From Holothuria scabra (lineage: Eukaryota > Echinodermata > Holothuroidea > Aspidochirotida > Holothuriidae): a stretch of DNA of 64,000 nt. The notes beneath the pieces are model-generated. The model was given only the letters and a program-made list of their open reading frames with translations. It was not told the DNA's origin and made no database searches. The stretch covers positions 7,895,547 through 7,959,546 of the forward strand of contig CM074193.1 in NCBI GenBank assembly GCA_037179385.1. Direction: 5' to 3'. Positions 24,501 through 34,853 of the stretch are shown in pieces. The translations under genes and the position numbers were made by a program. Each line of letters opens with the position of its first letter. The stretch's first letter is position 1.

Positions 24501-27500
24501 GCTATTTGTTGCTCAAGAAATATTTGTCCACCCAAAACCTTCAAAAATTTAAATGATACCACTTCCAAAACTTTTACAATTCATTATGTTTTGAAGAAAA
24601 AACCAGAATGCAAAAATGCATTGAGGTTTCGATGATACATACATGCTCTTTTCAATAAAATGCTACATTTCTTGTAACAACTGGTGACCCAAAACAGCCT
24701 TTGTCTCCACCTGTAAGTGACTGGTTTTTCTTTCATACTGTGCCTTAAGATATTCTACAAACAAGGTTTTCAGAGTTTGATGCCAGGTGATACCAGATGA
24801 CCATTGACCTCCACCAAAAACAACAGGTACTGTGCTTTCAACTCACCATAACAAATCCACATACTAATTGGGAAATCCATCCAAGTTTCCTACCTTGAGA
24901 TATCCCATTTTGACAAGTTTTTCAAAGTTTGACCGATCATGACCCCAGATGTCCTTTCACCTCCACAAAAAATAACCTTGTACAGACCATCTTCTCACCA
25001 TAATTCATTTATATACTAATTTTGAAATCCATCCACCTTTCATACCTTGCGCTATCCAAAAAAAGTTTTTCTGAGTTTGACCCCTATGACCCCAAATGAC
25101 CTCTACCAAAATCAATAGGGTTCTTCCTGCCATCATAACACATCAACATATCAAGTTTGAAATCAATCCAAGCTTCCTACCTTGAGATACAGTGTAAACA
25201 AGAAGTTCGGAGTTTGACCCCATGTGACCCCAAATGACCTTTGACCTCAACCAAAATTTATTGGTTTATTTCTTACATCATAATGCATCAACATATCAAG
25301 TTTGAAATGAATCAAAGTTTCCTACCTTAAGATATAGTGTAAACCAGGATTTCGGGGTGTGATCCCATGTGACCCCAAATGACCTTTGACCTCCACGAAA
25401 ATAAATCGGGTTCTTTCTTACATCATGACGCATCAGCCTATCAAGATTAAAATGAATCCAAGTTTCCTACCATAATGTATCATGTAAACAAGGATTTCAG
25501 GTTTTGACCCCATGTGACCCCAAATGACCTTTGACCTTCACGAAAATAAATTGGGTTCTTTCTTACATCATAACGCATCAGCCTATCAAGATTGAAATGA
25601 ATCCAAGTTTCCTACCATAATGTATCACGTAAACAAGGATTTCAGGTTTTGACCCCATGTGACCCCAAATGACCTTTGACCTCCACGAAAATACATCGGG
25701 TTCTATCTTACATCATAATGCATCAACATATCAAGTATGAAATTAATCAAAGTTTTCTACCATGAGATATCATGTAAACAAGGATTTCAGGGTTTGACCC
25801 CATGTGACCCCGAATGACCTTTGACCTCCACCAAAATCAATAGAGTTCTTTCTTACATCATAACGCATCAACATATCAAGTTTGAAATTAATCCAAGTTT
25901 TCTACCATGAGATATCGTGCAAACAAGGATTTCGAGGTTTGACCCCACATGACCCCAAATGACCTTTGACCTAAACCAAAATCAATAGGGTTCTTCCTTA
26001 CATCATAACGCATCAACATATCAAGTATGAAATTGATCCAAGTTTCCTACCATGAGATATCCTGTAAACAAGGATTTCAGGGTTTGACCCCATGTGACCC
26101 CAAATGACCTTTGACCTCCACCAAAATCAATAGGGTTCTTCCTCCCATCATAACGCATCAACATATCAAGTATGAAATTGATCCAAGTTTCCTACCATGA
26201 GATATCGTGTAAACAAGAATTTCAGGGTTTGACCCCACGTGACCCCAAATGACCTTTGACCTCAACCAAACCCACTAGGGTTCTTCCTGACATCCTAAAG
26301 CATCAACATATCAAGTTTGAAATTAATCCAAGTTTTCTAAGATGAGATATCGTGTAAACAAGGATTTCGGGGTTTGACCCCACATGACCCCAAATGACCT
26401 TTGACCTCCACCAAAATCAATTGGGTTCTTCCTTACATAATAACGCATCAACATATCAAGTATGAAATTGATCCAAGTTTCCTACCATGAGATATCGTGT
26501 AAACAAGGATTTCAGGGTTTGACCCCAAATGACCTTTGACCTCCACCAAAATCACTAGGGTTCTTCCTGACATCCCAAAGCATCAACATATCAAGTTTGA
26601 AATTAATCCAAGTTTTCTAAGATGAGATATCGTATAAACAAGGATTTCCGGGTTTGACCCCATGTGACCCCAAATGACCTTTGACCTCCACCAAAATCAA
26701 TTGGGTTCTTCCTTACATAATAACGCATCAACATATCAAGTATGAAATTAATCCAAGTTTTCTAAGATGAGATATCGTATAAACAAGGATTTCGGGGTTT
26801 GACCCCACATGACCCCAAATGACCTTTGACCTCCACCAAAATCAATTGGGTTCTTCCTTACATAATAACGCATCAACATATCAAGTATGAAATTGATCCA
26901 AGTTTCCTACCATGAGATATCGTGTAAACAAGGATTTCAGGGTTTGACCCCATGTGACCCCAAATGACCTTTGACCTCCACCAAAATCACTAGGGTTCTT
27001 CCTGACATCCTAAAGCATCAACATATCAAGTTTGAAATTAATCCAAGTTTTCTACCATAAGATATCGTGTAAACAAGGATTTTGGGGTTTGACCCCACGT
27101 GACCCCAAATGACCTTTGACCTCCACCAAAATCAATAGGGTTCTTCCTTACATCATTTTGCATCAACATATCAAGTTTGAAATTAATCCAAGTTTCCTGT
27201 CTTGAGATATTGTGTAAACAAGGATTTTGGTTTTTGACCCCCTGTGACCCCAGATGACCTTTGACCTCAACCAAAATATATAGGGTTCTTCCTCTCAGTA
27301 TGGGGTATCTGTGTACCAAGTTTGAGAACTGTCAGATCTTCCCTTCTCAAGATATCGTGTAAACAAGCAAAGTGTCACAAACACACACACATACACACAC
27401 ATACACATGCACACACACACACATACATACACACACACGCCATCATGAATGCATAGGTTTCTCTTTTCATCTAAACCAAAAAGCTGTAGTTGAGGTTTGC

Positions 27501-30150
27501 TCCTGAGATAGCATTCTTTATTTGTGACAATATGTATAGCTACTTTCTTAGTATATTATATTTGTGCGTTTAAACACAATTTTTCACGCTAAAGACTGGA
27601 AGACTCTATGTTCATGTCAGAAAAAATACCCTTAGAACAATCTCGTCAAGAACTGTTCTCAGTACTAATTATATGCCCATTTTAGCATTTGAAAATGACC
27701 ATGGAGATTGACATTTGATAGCACTTTATCTCAGAATAAGCTGAAAGGGGATGAAGTCCTCCAGTGCACTTTAAGTAATTTGATTCCCTTTTTCCCATCA
27801 CTTGTTTCAGGATTTGTTGTAAGTTGTTATTTGGACCCCAAAGTTGGTGGGCTTCTATTGTACCAGAATGGTAATCAAATCTGCTGCTCATTGAAGCAGC
27901 TAATAGGAGTAATGAACCAGTGGTCGGGTACTATAATTGGGAACCGCAGTTTTTCCCTAAAAGCTGTGGTAGCCATGACGGATCTCCTTAATTAAAGGCC
28001 AATATCCCGTAATGTTAGGCAAGATTGTTACCTTCTACCATGGTGCCAACCTCCTGTCCAGTTTATTGCCACCTGACACTCATTTAATACCAGGGCTTGT
28101 ACACCTCTCAGTGATGCTGCAGTCACAGTCTTAGCTACATCAAATATCCTTGGCAAAGATGGACAATCATGATCTGCAAAAAACAGGTTTGTTGATACAC
28201 TGCATCGAGGTCTGCATTGCACAATTCAATTCAGATTCACAACGTTTACAAGTATATGGTCTAGGTCTACAATGTACTGTAAATGCAAAAATTACCAAAG
28301 CCTACGAACAGCAGGTTTATAAGGTTTGAAATGATGAATAGGCAAGGAGCTGGGACTAACCACTTGTATCCAGTAGTTTTATTTTTCAGTATTGAGAATT
28401 AAACAGTAGAGGTATCCTAATGGTAACCCTGTGGCAGATCCAGGTATGGACCCAACAGGTACTGTACATGCCCAACCCTACTGGCCATCATGCATGTTTA
28501 AATATGCTTTAAAATGTAAAGTTTGGCATCATTTTGCAGCTAAGTCCTCTTCTAAAAAAAAAATTTTGATATACCCTTCTGCCCATTCTGTTGAAAACTT
28601 TTGAATATGACCCTGATTAACCCATAAGAACTAAAGCTACTGCTAATTTAATCAATTAAAAATAACTTACTCATTCCAAATTCTTCTTTTCTCTCTTCCT
28701 CTTTTTCACTGTCATCTTCTTCATTCAGAAATTCTAAAAAGTCTACATATTCCTGAGAGTGAAAGGTCAGCAGGTGGTCCTTTTTACCTTCAAGTGGATC
28801 AAGAACTAGCAGAAACCGCAAAAGACCATAAGCAGCAATTAGGGAATGAACTTTACCAGCCTGGTTAGGGAAAAATTGTAACATTTTTTTAATACATTCA
28901 CATCAGTATACAGTAGGCCTATTAGCAGTACAGCTTCAGTAACTTATAAGGAAGAACTTAAAGAGTTTTGTTTGTGTTGTTTCTTAGCAACTAGCTTAGG
29001 TTTCATGAAAAGTGAATATAGACAAAACAAATATGCATGACACCATGCAGGACGTATGCTCTACACCATGCAGGATGTATGCTCTACTGCTTCAGTAGAG
29101 TACCTCCCATTCTGGAGCTTCATGTCATCAGAGGCAAATATCTGTCTGGTGAAAAAACACTGATTACAGTGAGAAACCTACATAAGAAATTGTCCTTTTG
29201 TAAAATTATAACCAACAAACTGTACTGCTACTGTGCTGTGCAATAACACTGCTTGAGGAATAACCAGGGAAGAAACTGTGTCAAAGCCCTTTGGACCGGC
29301 AGGAAGGAAGGAGGGACCTTAAGGGTGACCTCATCCGGAGCCACTGTGCTATTAAACGCTTGCCAGGGACTTACTATGGGTAAGTGGGGATTATAAAGTT
29401 TAAATAGGTGGTAAGCAGGAGTGACATAGTACAACCATTTTTGAGTTGTACATGAACTAAATTAAGTTGGCTCCATATAGTATCAGTGAGTGGTCTGAAG
29501 TTTACCTTTGCCGTCATATCAATCGCAGAAATGTGACAAACATAAATCTTGTCCCAGAAGAAAATTCCAGTTGAAACCTGTTGAATAGGTTTGAAGGGAT
29601 ACAAAAGGTGATTTGACATCAGATAAACAGGATTCAACAGGTTATCAACAGGTTCCAACAGGAACCTTCACCTTCTTCGGCGTTACCTTTTGATGCCTGT
29701 TGACTATAATCACTCCACAAGGTAATCGGAACATTGCCTGTTCATACCTCACTGTTAATACCTGTCCAAGCCTGATGGAATTTCATGAGGTATCAACAGG
29801 AATTTTCTTCTGAGGTAGGTGTGTTACAACATAATTTATGTTTTCTTATGCCAAAACTTCATTTCATCAGAATATATTGGAGTACAAACCCTTTGTGGAA
29901 CTCTTGGTAAAAGATCACAAACTTCCCCCATTTCTTCATTCCAAATATATGCAACTTTCCTCAGCTTTGATTTATTCTGTTGTAAGTTTGATGAGGAATC
30001 TTGTCTCTTGCCACAGGCAGTACCTGTTTCATTTTTCTCTTCTTTACACTGTTTCTGACAGACATCAGTTGGTGAGTTCATAGACCTTTTGATTCCTCTT
30101 GAGCCATAACCTGGTTTCACTTTTAAAGTTTCTCTAGAAGCATCTTCCAT
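18517..30150 (-). CDS. HDAC8: HDAC8-type class I histone deacetylase, complete
   Basis: Nine exons, in transcript order: 30150-29890, 28860-28671, 28173-28032, 23563-23451, 22701-22624, 22110-22002, 20829-20657, 19550-19456, 18630-18517 (stop TAA 18519-18517). Total 1275 bp, 424 aa; all phases close. The ATG at 30150 is preceded by three in-frame stops within 40 bases, so it is the likely start. Zn-dependent lysine deacylase signatures: [18 protein letters not shown] (His194/His195), [10 protein letters not shown] (Asp230, His232), [11 protein letters not shown] (Asp319, Met326), GGGGYN (Tyr358) and HDCP (Asp153). All sit at a constant +52 offset from human HDAC8 residues, as I recall them. 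Met326 at the human Met274 position, where HDAC1-3 carry Leu, and the short tail ending IFSK favour HDAC8. Family targets include cohesin SMC3. Odd points: about 60 extra Lys/Ser-rich N-terminal residues, Gly89 where human has the phosphorylated Ser39, and an acidic/charged insert [14 protein letters not shown] in the early loop. Intron 3 (28031-23564) holds the 145-bp satellite. Confidence 0.92.
19690..19965. repeat. Dispersed GC-rich element sharing a core with the 338-bp satellite
   Basis: In an HDAC8 intron. It contains CGAATTTTTGGGTAGCTATG, then GGGCTCCGCGTGAGCGAGG. The core parallels GAATTTTCGGGTAGCTACTC...GCTCCGCGTGA of the satellite at 5715-6623, and the flanks parallel the 23.2-kb element (CATGACAGA(G/C)TTCATTG). 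It is followed by a short (CA)n run. Nature unknown; the open frame through it is probably incidental. Confidence 0.55.
23195..23350. repeat. Second copy of the dispersed GC-rich element
   Basis: GCATGACAGACTTCATTGTA, TTTTTCAGGTAGCTACACC and GTGAGCAAGGAGAGACG align with the copy at 19800-19900. It lies in the next upstream HDAC8 intron, about 100 bp from the exon at 23451. Confidence 0.5.
24740..27380. repeat. 145-bp satellite, about 18 copies, rich in nuclear-receptor half sites
   Basis: A marker (GACCTTTGACCT) repeats at a 145-bp period, for example 25816, 25961, 26106, 26251 and 26396; one copy near 26530 is about 11 bp short. The left end is degenerate and the central copies are homogeneous, as expected for unequal exchange. 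The right end fades into CAAGATATCGTGTAAACAAG and then (CA)n (27379-27440). Each typical unit carries TGACCC, 4 bp, TGACCC, 4 bp, TGACCT, 1 bp, TGACCT. It lies wholly within HDAC8 intron 3. Confidence 0.95.
27379..27440. repeat. (CA)n microsatellite
   Basis: Imperfect CA/CATA dinucleotide run abutting the right edge of the 145-bp satellite. Confidence 0.9.
29552..29815. mobile_element. Candidate 264-bp MITE with 25-bp inverted ends
   Basis: The left end holds CAGAAGAAAATTCCAGTTGA and the right end, reverse complemented, CAGAAGAAAATTCCTGTTGA; the match extends to 25 bp with two differences. The interior is rich in AACAGG/CCTGTT. Target duplication not clear. It sits in HDAC8 intron 1, 75 bp from the exon 1 donor. 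Confidence 0.65.
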
Positions 30151-30970
30151 GACACCATTATTTGGAACAAATCAAATTTATCATCTTCCCAACTTTGAAA
30201 GTCAATCAATTTATTGTTAATAACTGTGCAAAACATGAGACCTCCTATATGTGTTTGGCTTACATAATTAAAAGAGGTAAGGTTTTCCCCATTTCCTGTG
30301 AAGAAAGAATATATGATCCATATTAGCCTGGTCTTACGGGTAGATGTGGTAATTTTCAGAAATTGAACAACCCTTAGCATTAATCACCAAGAGCATTTAT
30401 CAGAACAGGCAAGTGCTTATGGGGTTATGGTGCACGTTGGGGTGTATTCTGATAAACTATCAACCAGTCAACAAGTCATGCTGGACTGAAACAAATTTTG
30501 AAAACTAGTTTTCTTAAAGTAAGAGCAAACAAATAACAAATATAAACATGACTTTTCTTATAGTAGAAATTTTGCAACTCTAATTGTAACAGGAACACAA
30601 GGGAAGGTAGGTCCTATTCACAAGTACAGTGCTACCATGCAGTGCTCACAAGATGTGGTAAATTGCTTATTTGCATGTCAACTCCAGGCATACATTTGCC
30701 ACATCCACTATTACTGTATTCATGTTGTGTCATCAATTCTAAGCATGCATATGAACACAGTCAGGAGACAATACATGAATATCTGATCATAGCATGAAAG
30801 GCTTACTCCATTGGCTTTACACTTGGATGTTCCTAAGAAAGACAAAAATTAAATATTCCACACCATATCTTCCAAACCCTGTTGCAATACTATTTTCCTA
30901 GCTCAAGATATCTTCCTACAAGAATCCCAGTGTGAAGATCTACTGTAGACCTTAATAATCTTAAGATTGG

Positions 30971-31195
30971 TGCAATGGCTGAGGCACAGTTTTTCAAGAT
31001 CCTTGCAGGGATATTGTTCCGGCCAGCGGCTTAGTGAACTTTCAGCTCACTTAAAAGTTTCTCCATGCCAGGGGTAGTAATGGTAATGTCTGGCATATTA
31101 GCAAAGAATCTTCCATTTGGAATAGGAATTTTATCTAGATCTTCTTAAGTGAAAACAGAACAAAACTTGGAATTCAAAACTTCAGCCTTTTCCTA
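30971..31195 (-). mobile_element. LINE reverse-transcriptase fragment (N-terminal RT region), decayed
   Basis: Minus-strand translation gives the familiar non-LTR pattern KAEVLNSKFCSVFT, then MPDITITTPGMEKLLSELK and AAGRNNIPARILKNCA (compare the common KAAGPDNIPAR block), with two in-frame stops. No complete ORF. Adjacent to an oppositely oriented LINE end. Confidence 0.75.
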
Positions 31196-31236
31196 GGCAC
31201 TGGAAACCAGGCTTGGGGTAAACCAGGCTTGGGCTT

Positions 31237-31760
31237 GGAGAAGGATTATTGGGGACATGCTCCAGGTATACAAATTTCTATCTGAAGGGAATCCTTTGTT
31301 AGCTTGCAGTTATTTAAAGGTCCAGAGTAATCCTCGGGTTAGAGGCCATTGCAAAAAGCTTGAAAAGTCTTTTGCTAGACTTGACATTAGGAAGTTCAGT
31401 TTCTCTCACAGGGTTGTTAGTGAGTGGAATAGCCTGCCTGAGTGGGTTGTTAACTCCACATCAGTGCACCGTTTTAAGGTTAATATTGACAAGTTTTTCC
31501 ATGACTGTGGTAGAATCTAATCTTTCTGGGCTCTTTAGGTTTTGGTGGTTTGTTTTGTTTTGGGGGGTTTTTTGGATTACAGGGCATCTTATGGGGCCTT
31601 TACAGCCCTCCTTTGCCCTTTAACCTGTTATGTTATGTTATGTTATGTTATGTTATGTTATGTTATGTTATGTTATGTTATGTTATGTTATGTTATGTTA
31701 TGTCATTTCATGTCATGTCATGTCATGTCATGTTATGTCATGTTATGTTATGTTAATCGT
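31237..31760 (+). mobile_element. LINE 3' end fragment with (TGTTA)n tail
   Basis: The plus frame reads WRRIIGDMLQVYKFLSEG, then RGHCKKLEKSFARLDIRKFS, FSHRVVSEWNSLPEWVV and FKVNIDKFF, the standard C-terminal block of CR1/L2/jockey-like ORF2 proteins, ending near 31520. A pentanucleotide (ATGTT)n array follows at about 31628-31755, either the element's 3' tail or seeded from it. Confidence 0.8.
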
Positions 31761-32320
31761 AATTGATTGCAATCGATTACACACTTTGAAGTAGTTGTAA
31801 TCGCAATTGATTACTTGATTACTTTTGTGAAAATTGCAAAGTAATTGCAATAGTAATCAACTACAATTGCAAAGTAATCTCAATCGTGGTTTCATTTCTC
31901 ATTACATTGGAGTTGAATTGAACAAAGAAGTAAAGCTACTAAACAATTTTTTCAGTGCTTGGTTCTTATGTTGGAATGACAAAATTTAATTGTCCCTCTT
32001 TCTTGGATGTTCCAGCTTAAAATTGGTGAGAAGTGCATGGGTTCAATAATCTGTACTTTAATTAGGGAGGACTTGATTCTGTCCGGGCTTAGATCTAGAG
32101 CAATGTCCATGGCCTTTTTTCCAGTTGTGGGCACTGGATTGTTTTGCCTACTACATTGTTCACGAGGAAAGAAAATGTAATCACGATTGCAATCATGATT
32201 ACATTGCAATGTAATCGCAATCGTAATCAATTACTGTCAATTTTAGCTGTAATCTTAATCATAACCACAATTGTAAAATATGAAGTAATCGCAATCGTAA
32301 TCAATTACATTGAGATGTAA
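31755..32320. repeat. GTAATC/GATTAC-rich tract
   Basis: Two clusters (31755-31890 and 32170-32320) of overlapping GTAATCGCAATCGTAATC-type words in both orientations, separated by about 280 bp that include a SINE scrap (32107-32163). AT-rich, no coding capacity. Confidence 0.7.
32107..32163 (-). mobile_element. SINE fragment
   Basis: GGCCTTTTTTCCAGTTGTGG followed by GGATTGTTTTGCCTACTACA, matching the reverse complement of the SINE body at about 5210-5250. Confidence 0.55.
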
Positions 32321-32929
32321 CCGCCCCAAGCCTGCTGGAACTGATCACTGGAGAGCTAGACTTACATTGGAAGCCTCATAGCCAACAGATTTAAAGAGCC
32401 CATGAAATGACTAGTAACAATGATTTTGGCTCATTCTCTGACACTATCTTTCAACAAAAATAGCATTTATTTTAAAAAATCTCACCTCATGAAAGAGTAA
32501 TGGTCAAGTGAAATGGTGTCCCTTCCAGCACAACATCTGAAAAATGTTAAAGTGCATTGAACCAAGAATGACATCATCACAGGAACCCAACTTCACAGTG
32601 TGTGTACTATAGTTCACTTGGAGTATACCGTGCTCTGTTGATGTTACAGAACTAGGCCTATGGTTGGTAACATTCATAACTGCTTATAAAGCATGAAGAT
32701 ACGTCTCCGCAAAACCTATCCCTATATTACAGAAGATGACCCTTTTCATCAGAATAAAGTGCTGACAGTTACTGGTGGCTGTTTGAGCATTTTGTTTTCT
32801 GCAATATGGGCCTTAAAACAATGCTATTCAATTGGGGCGATGGGCACTGTAACCCACTAAATTAGCCTAGCTATGTCTTTTGCTAATAATGCTGCAAGAG
32901 TAAAGTATGTTAAAAACCTAAAAAGCGTG

Positions 32930-32997
32930 CCGACAGATGATTTTGGTCCTTCAGGCGGGCCCCCAAGCCCCCCTGACCTATGGCAGCTCTGCCACTG
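32930..32997. mobile_element. hAT-type element terminus (partial)
   Basis: The sequence ends CCTATGGCAGCTCTGCCACTG at 32997. Its reverse complement (CAGTGGCAGAGCTGCCATA, then GGTCAGGGG) matches the left end of the 500-bp hAT element at 40448 almost base for base. I could not find the partner end or a target duplication. Confidence 0.5.
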
Positions 32998-33019
32998 TCA
33001 GTTGGACCCGCAACTATCC

Positions 33020-33340
33020 TCTCGAAACTAGGCCTATGGTGCTAGCCTAGAGAAGACTCTGGGCATCTAACGTTAGACTCTCGGAACTTGGGAGCTATAG
33101 GCCTAACTTCATCTAGGCCTAGGCCTAGACTATGCTTGTAGGCCTAACTTTAATGTTAGTTTACGTTTTGTGTAGGTAGCCTAGTATAACTATAAGCTAT
33201 AACAATAACTTAGGCCTAGGCCTAGGTAAGTTACAACTTACAGTAGGCTAGGACTAACGTTAGTATACGCTTTGAACTTTGATTGAAGTTGAACGTGTTT
33301 TTGTGCCCTACGAACGTTAGGTCTACGCTAGGCATTTTAG
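33020..33340. repeat. TAGGCCTA / AACGTTAG motif cluster
   Basis: Very dense self-complementary words (TAGGCCTA, CCTAGG, AACGTTAG) in the interval upstream of HDAC8. The same vocabulary recurs at 43370-43760, on the POLQ side of the repeat block. Confidence 0.6.
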
Positions 33341-33659
33341 GAAATTTCAGGGGCTTTCAGTTTCAAGGTAAACGAGACTGTTCAATGTTTTGCCAGTTTT
33401 TCAACATTACGCACTCACCAAGTCATACGTAGGAAACCCGGCTCAAGAACTTGGACCCTATGTTCCCTGCCTGGCCAACGCCGGAGATGTACTGAATGCA
33501 TGATCGACCCTGCAGATATGATGGCTGCTATCCTGCTGCCAGCCTGCGGAGCAGACGAAGTCTTTTCTTTCGGGTCGTTGCTACTCAATGCGCAGGGAAG
33601 GCAGCCACAAAGGCGCTATGCAGGCTATTCTGTTGCGCGCTGTAACTTTACAGAAGTTA

Positions 33660-34175
33660 CAGACCAGTCTGAAGCTAGCACAGGATTCGGCCCAACATTC
33701 GCACAGCATTCGGCAATACATTTACACATAGCACAGGATTCGGCGTTACAATTCATTTGCCTAGCACAGAATTCGGCTTGTACCCAGCACAGGATTCAGC
33801 CTCACATTCTGAAGCTAGCACAGGATTCGGCTTACTTTCACTTTGCACAGGATTCGTTGTACTCTATCTACGGTATGCAGTGCATATCAAAAACGAATCC
33901 TGTGCTAGCACAGGATTCGCCCAGCACAGGATTCACCCAGTACAGGATTCGTCTAGCACGGGATTCGGATTCGGCGAATAGTGTGAAGTCAAATCCTGTG
34001 CTGGGCGAATGTGGGGCCGAATCCTGTACTAGCTTCAGAATGTGAGGCAGAATCCTGTGCTGGGGGACTAATGTCCGGCGAATCCTGTGCTGGGCGAATA
34101 CGGGGCCGAATCCTGTGCTAGCTTCAGAATGTGGGGCTGAATGTGAGTCTGAATCCTGTGCCTGCTTCAGACTCG
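33660..34175. repeat. Foldback cluster of AGCACAGGATTC 12-mers
   Basis: AGCACAGGATTC and close variants occur about ten times in direct orientation (33675-33970) and then about six times as GAATCCTGTGCT (33990-34170). At 33894-33919 the two orientations abut in a perfect 26-bp palindrome. Longer arms match too: TTCTGAAGCTAGCACAGG on the left against CCTGTGCTAGCTTCAGAA on the right. A 181-codon open frame spans the left part; its protein only echoes the repeat (AQDSA, STGF), so I do not call a gene. Confidence 0.8.
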
Positions 34176-34853
34176 TCTGTATCGTTGAGCATGTACCATG
34201 ACCAGGCCTACTCGGTAAGGGTGAAATCCAAAAGTCGGCGTATGTGCGGCGCGACGGAGAGTGAAAAGTTTTTACTAATCAAATTCCTTATTGATGGTAG
34301 TCATTGCTGATATTGTTCCGCAGCATGAACCAATGACAAATTGCCTTTCATGGAATGAGAAAAAAATTTCACCTCTCCTTTCACCATTAATTGCCATGGT
34401 GGTAGGCTAACAATAAATTTGCCTGTGACGGGACGGAAGTGAAGAAACTAACACTTTTGTAACTTCAGTTCATTCAACTTCATCAAATTAACCAGGAGAA
34501 AAATGAATTCCCAATCAAATTTATAACAGCTGTCCTAATAAATGCATTTACAACATAGTAAAAAGTGATGGTGCCCTTAGACTTGTGCCACCCCTGATGA
34601 CGAAGACATGTTCAGTTTTCAAAATATTTTCAACTACAACTCCAAATATACGTTGTTAGATAAGTACCGTAACCACGGGTGGCGCCACGATTTCCCCGAC
34701 GGGGGCCAAGCTCCTCGACAGGGGGGAACAGCAATTCAAGGCCCCGACAGCGGCGATGAGTTAGTCCCGATGGGACGTGGCTTGGTAGAATTTGAGGCGC
34801 GCCCAGCGAGCCGATATTTTTGGCTTTCTATTTCTTTTTAAAAAAATAGGCTA

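Noticed and set aside
27038..27319. 93-codon minus-strand ORF
   Set aside because: It lies wholly in the 145-bp satellite and its halves repeat each other; the frame results from unit length and is not conserved across the array.
24740..27380. CRISPR-like array
   Set aside because: The whole 145-bp unit repeats, with no unique spacers, and the host is a eukaryote.
18517..30150. HDAC1/2/3 orthologue
   Set aside because: The GDHM motif (Met instead of Leu), the short C-terminus without the acidic Lys-rich tail, and YIWNEEM-type N-terminal block fit HDAC8 better.
31542..31766. Small Met/Leu/Cys/Tyr-rich protein
   Set aside because: It is just the (TGTTA)n microsatellite in translation.
33500..34045. 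181-codon protein gene
   Set aside because: Most of the frame is translated foldback repeat (AQDSA and STGF echoes); no intron/exon context or family similarity.
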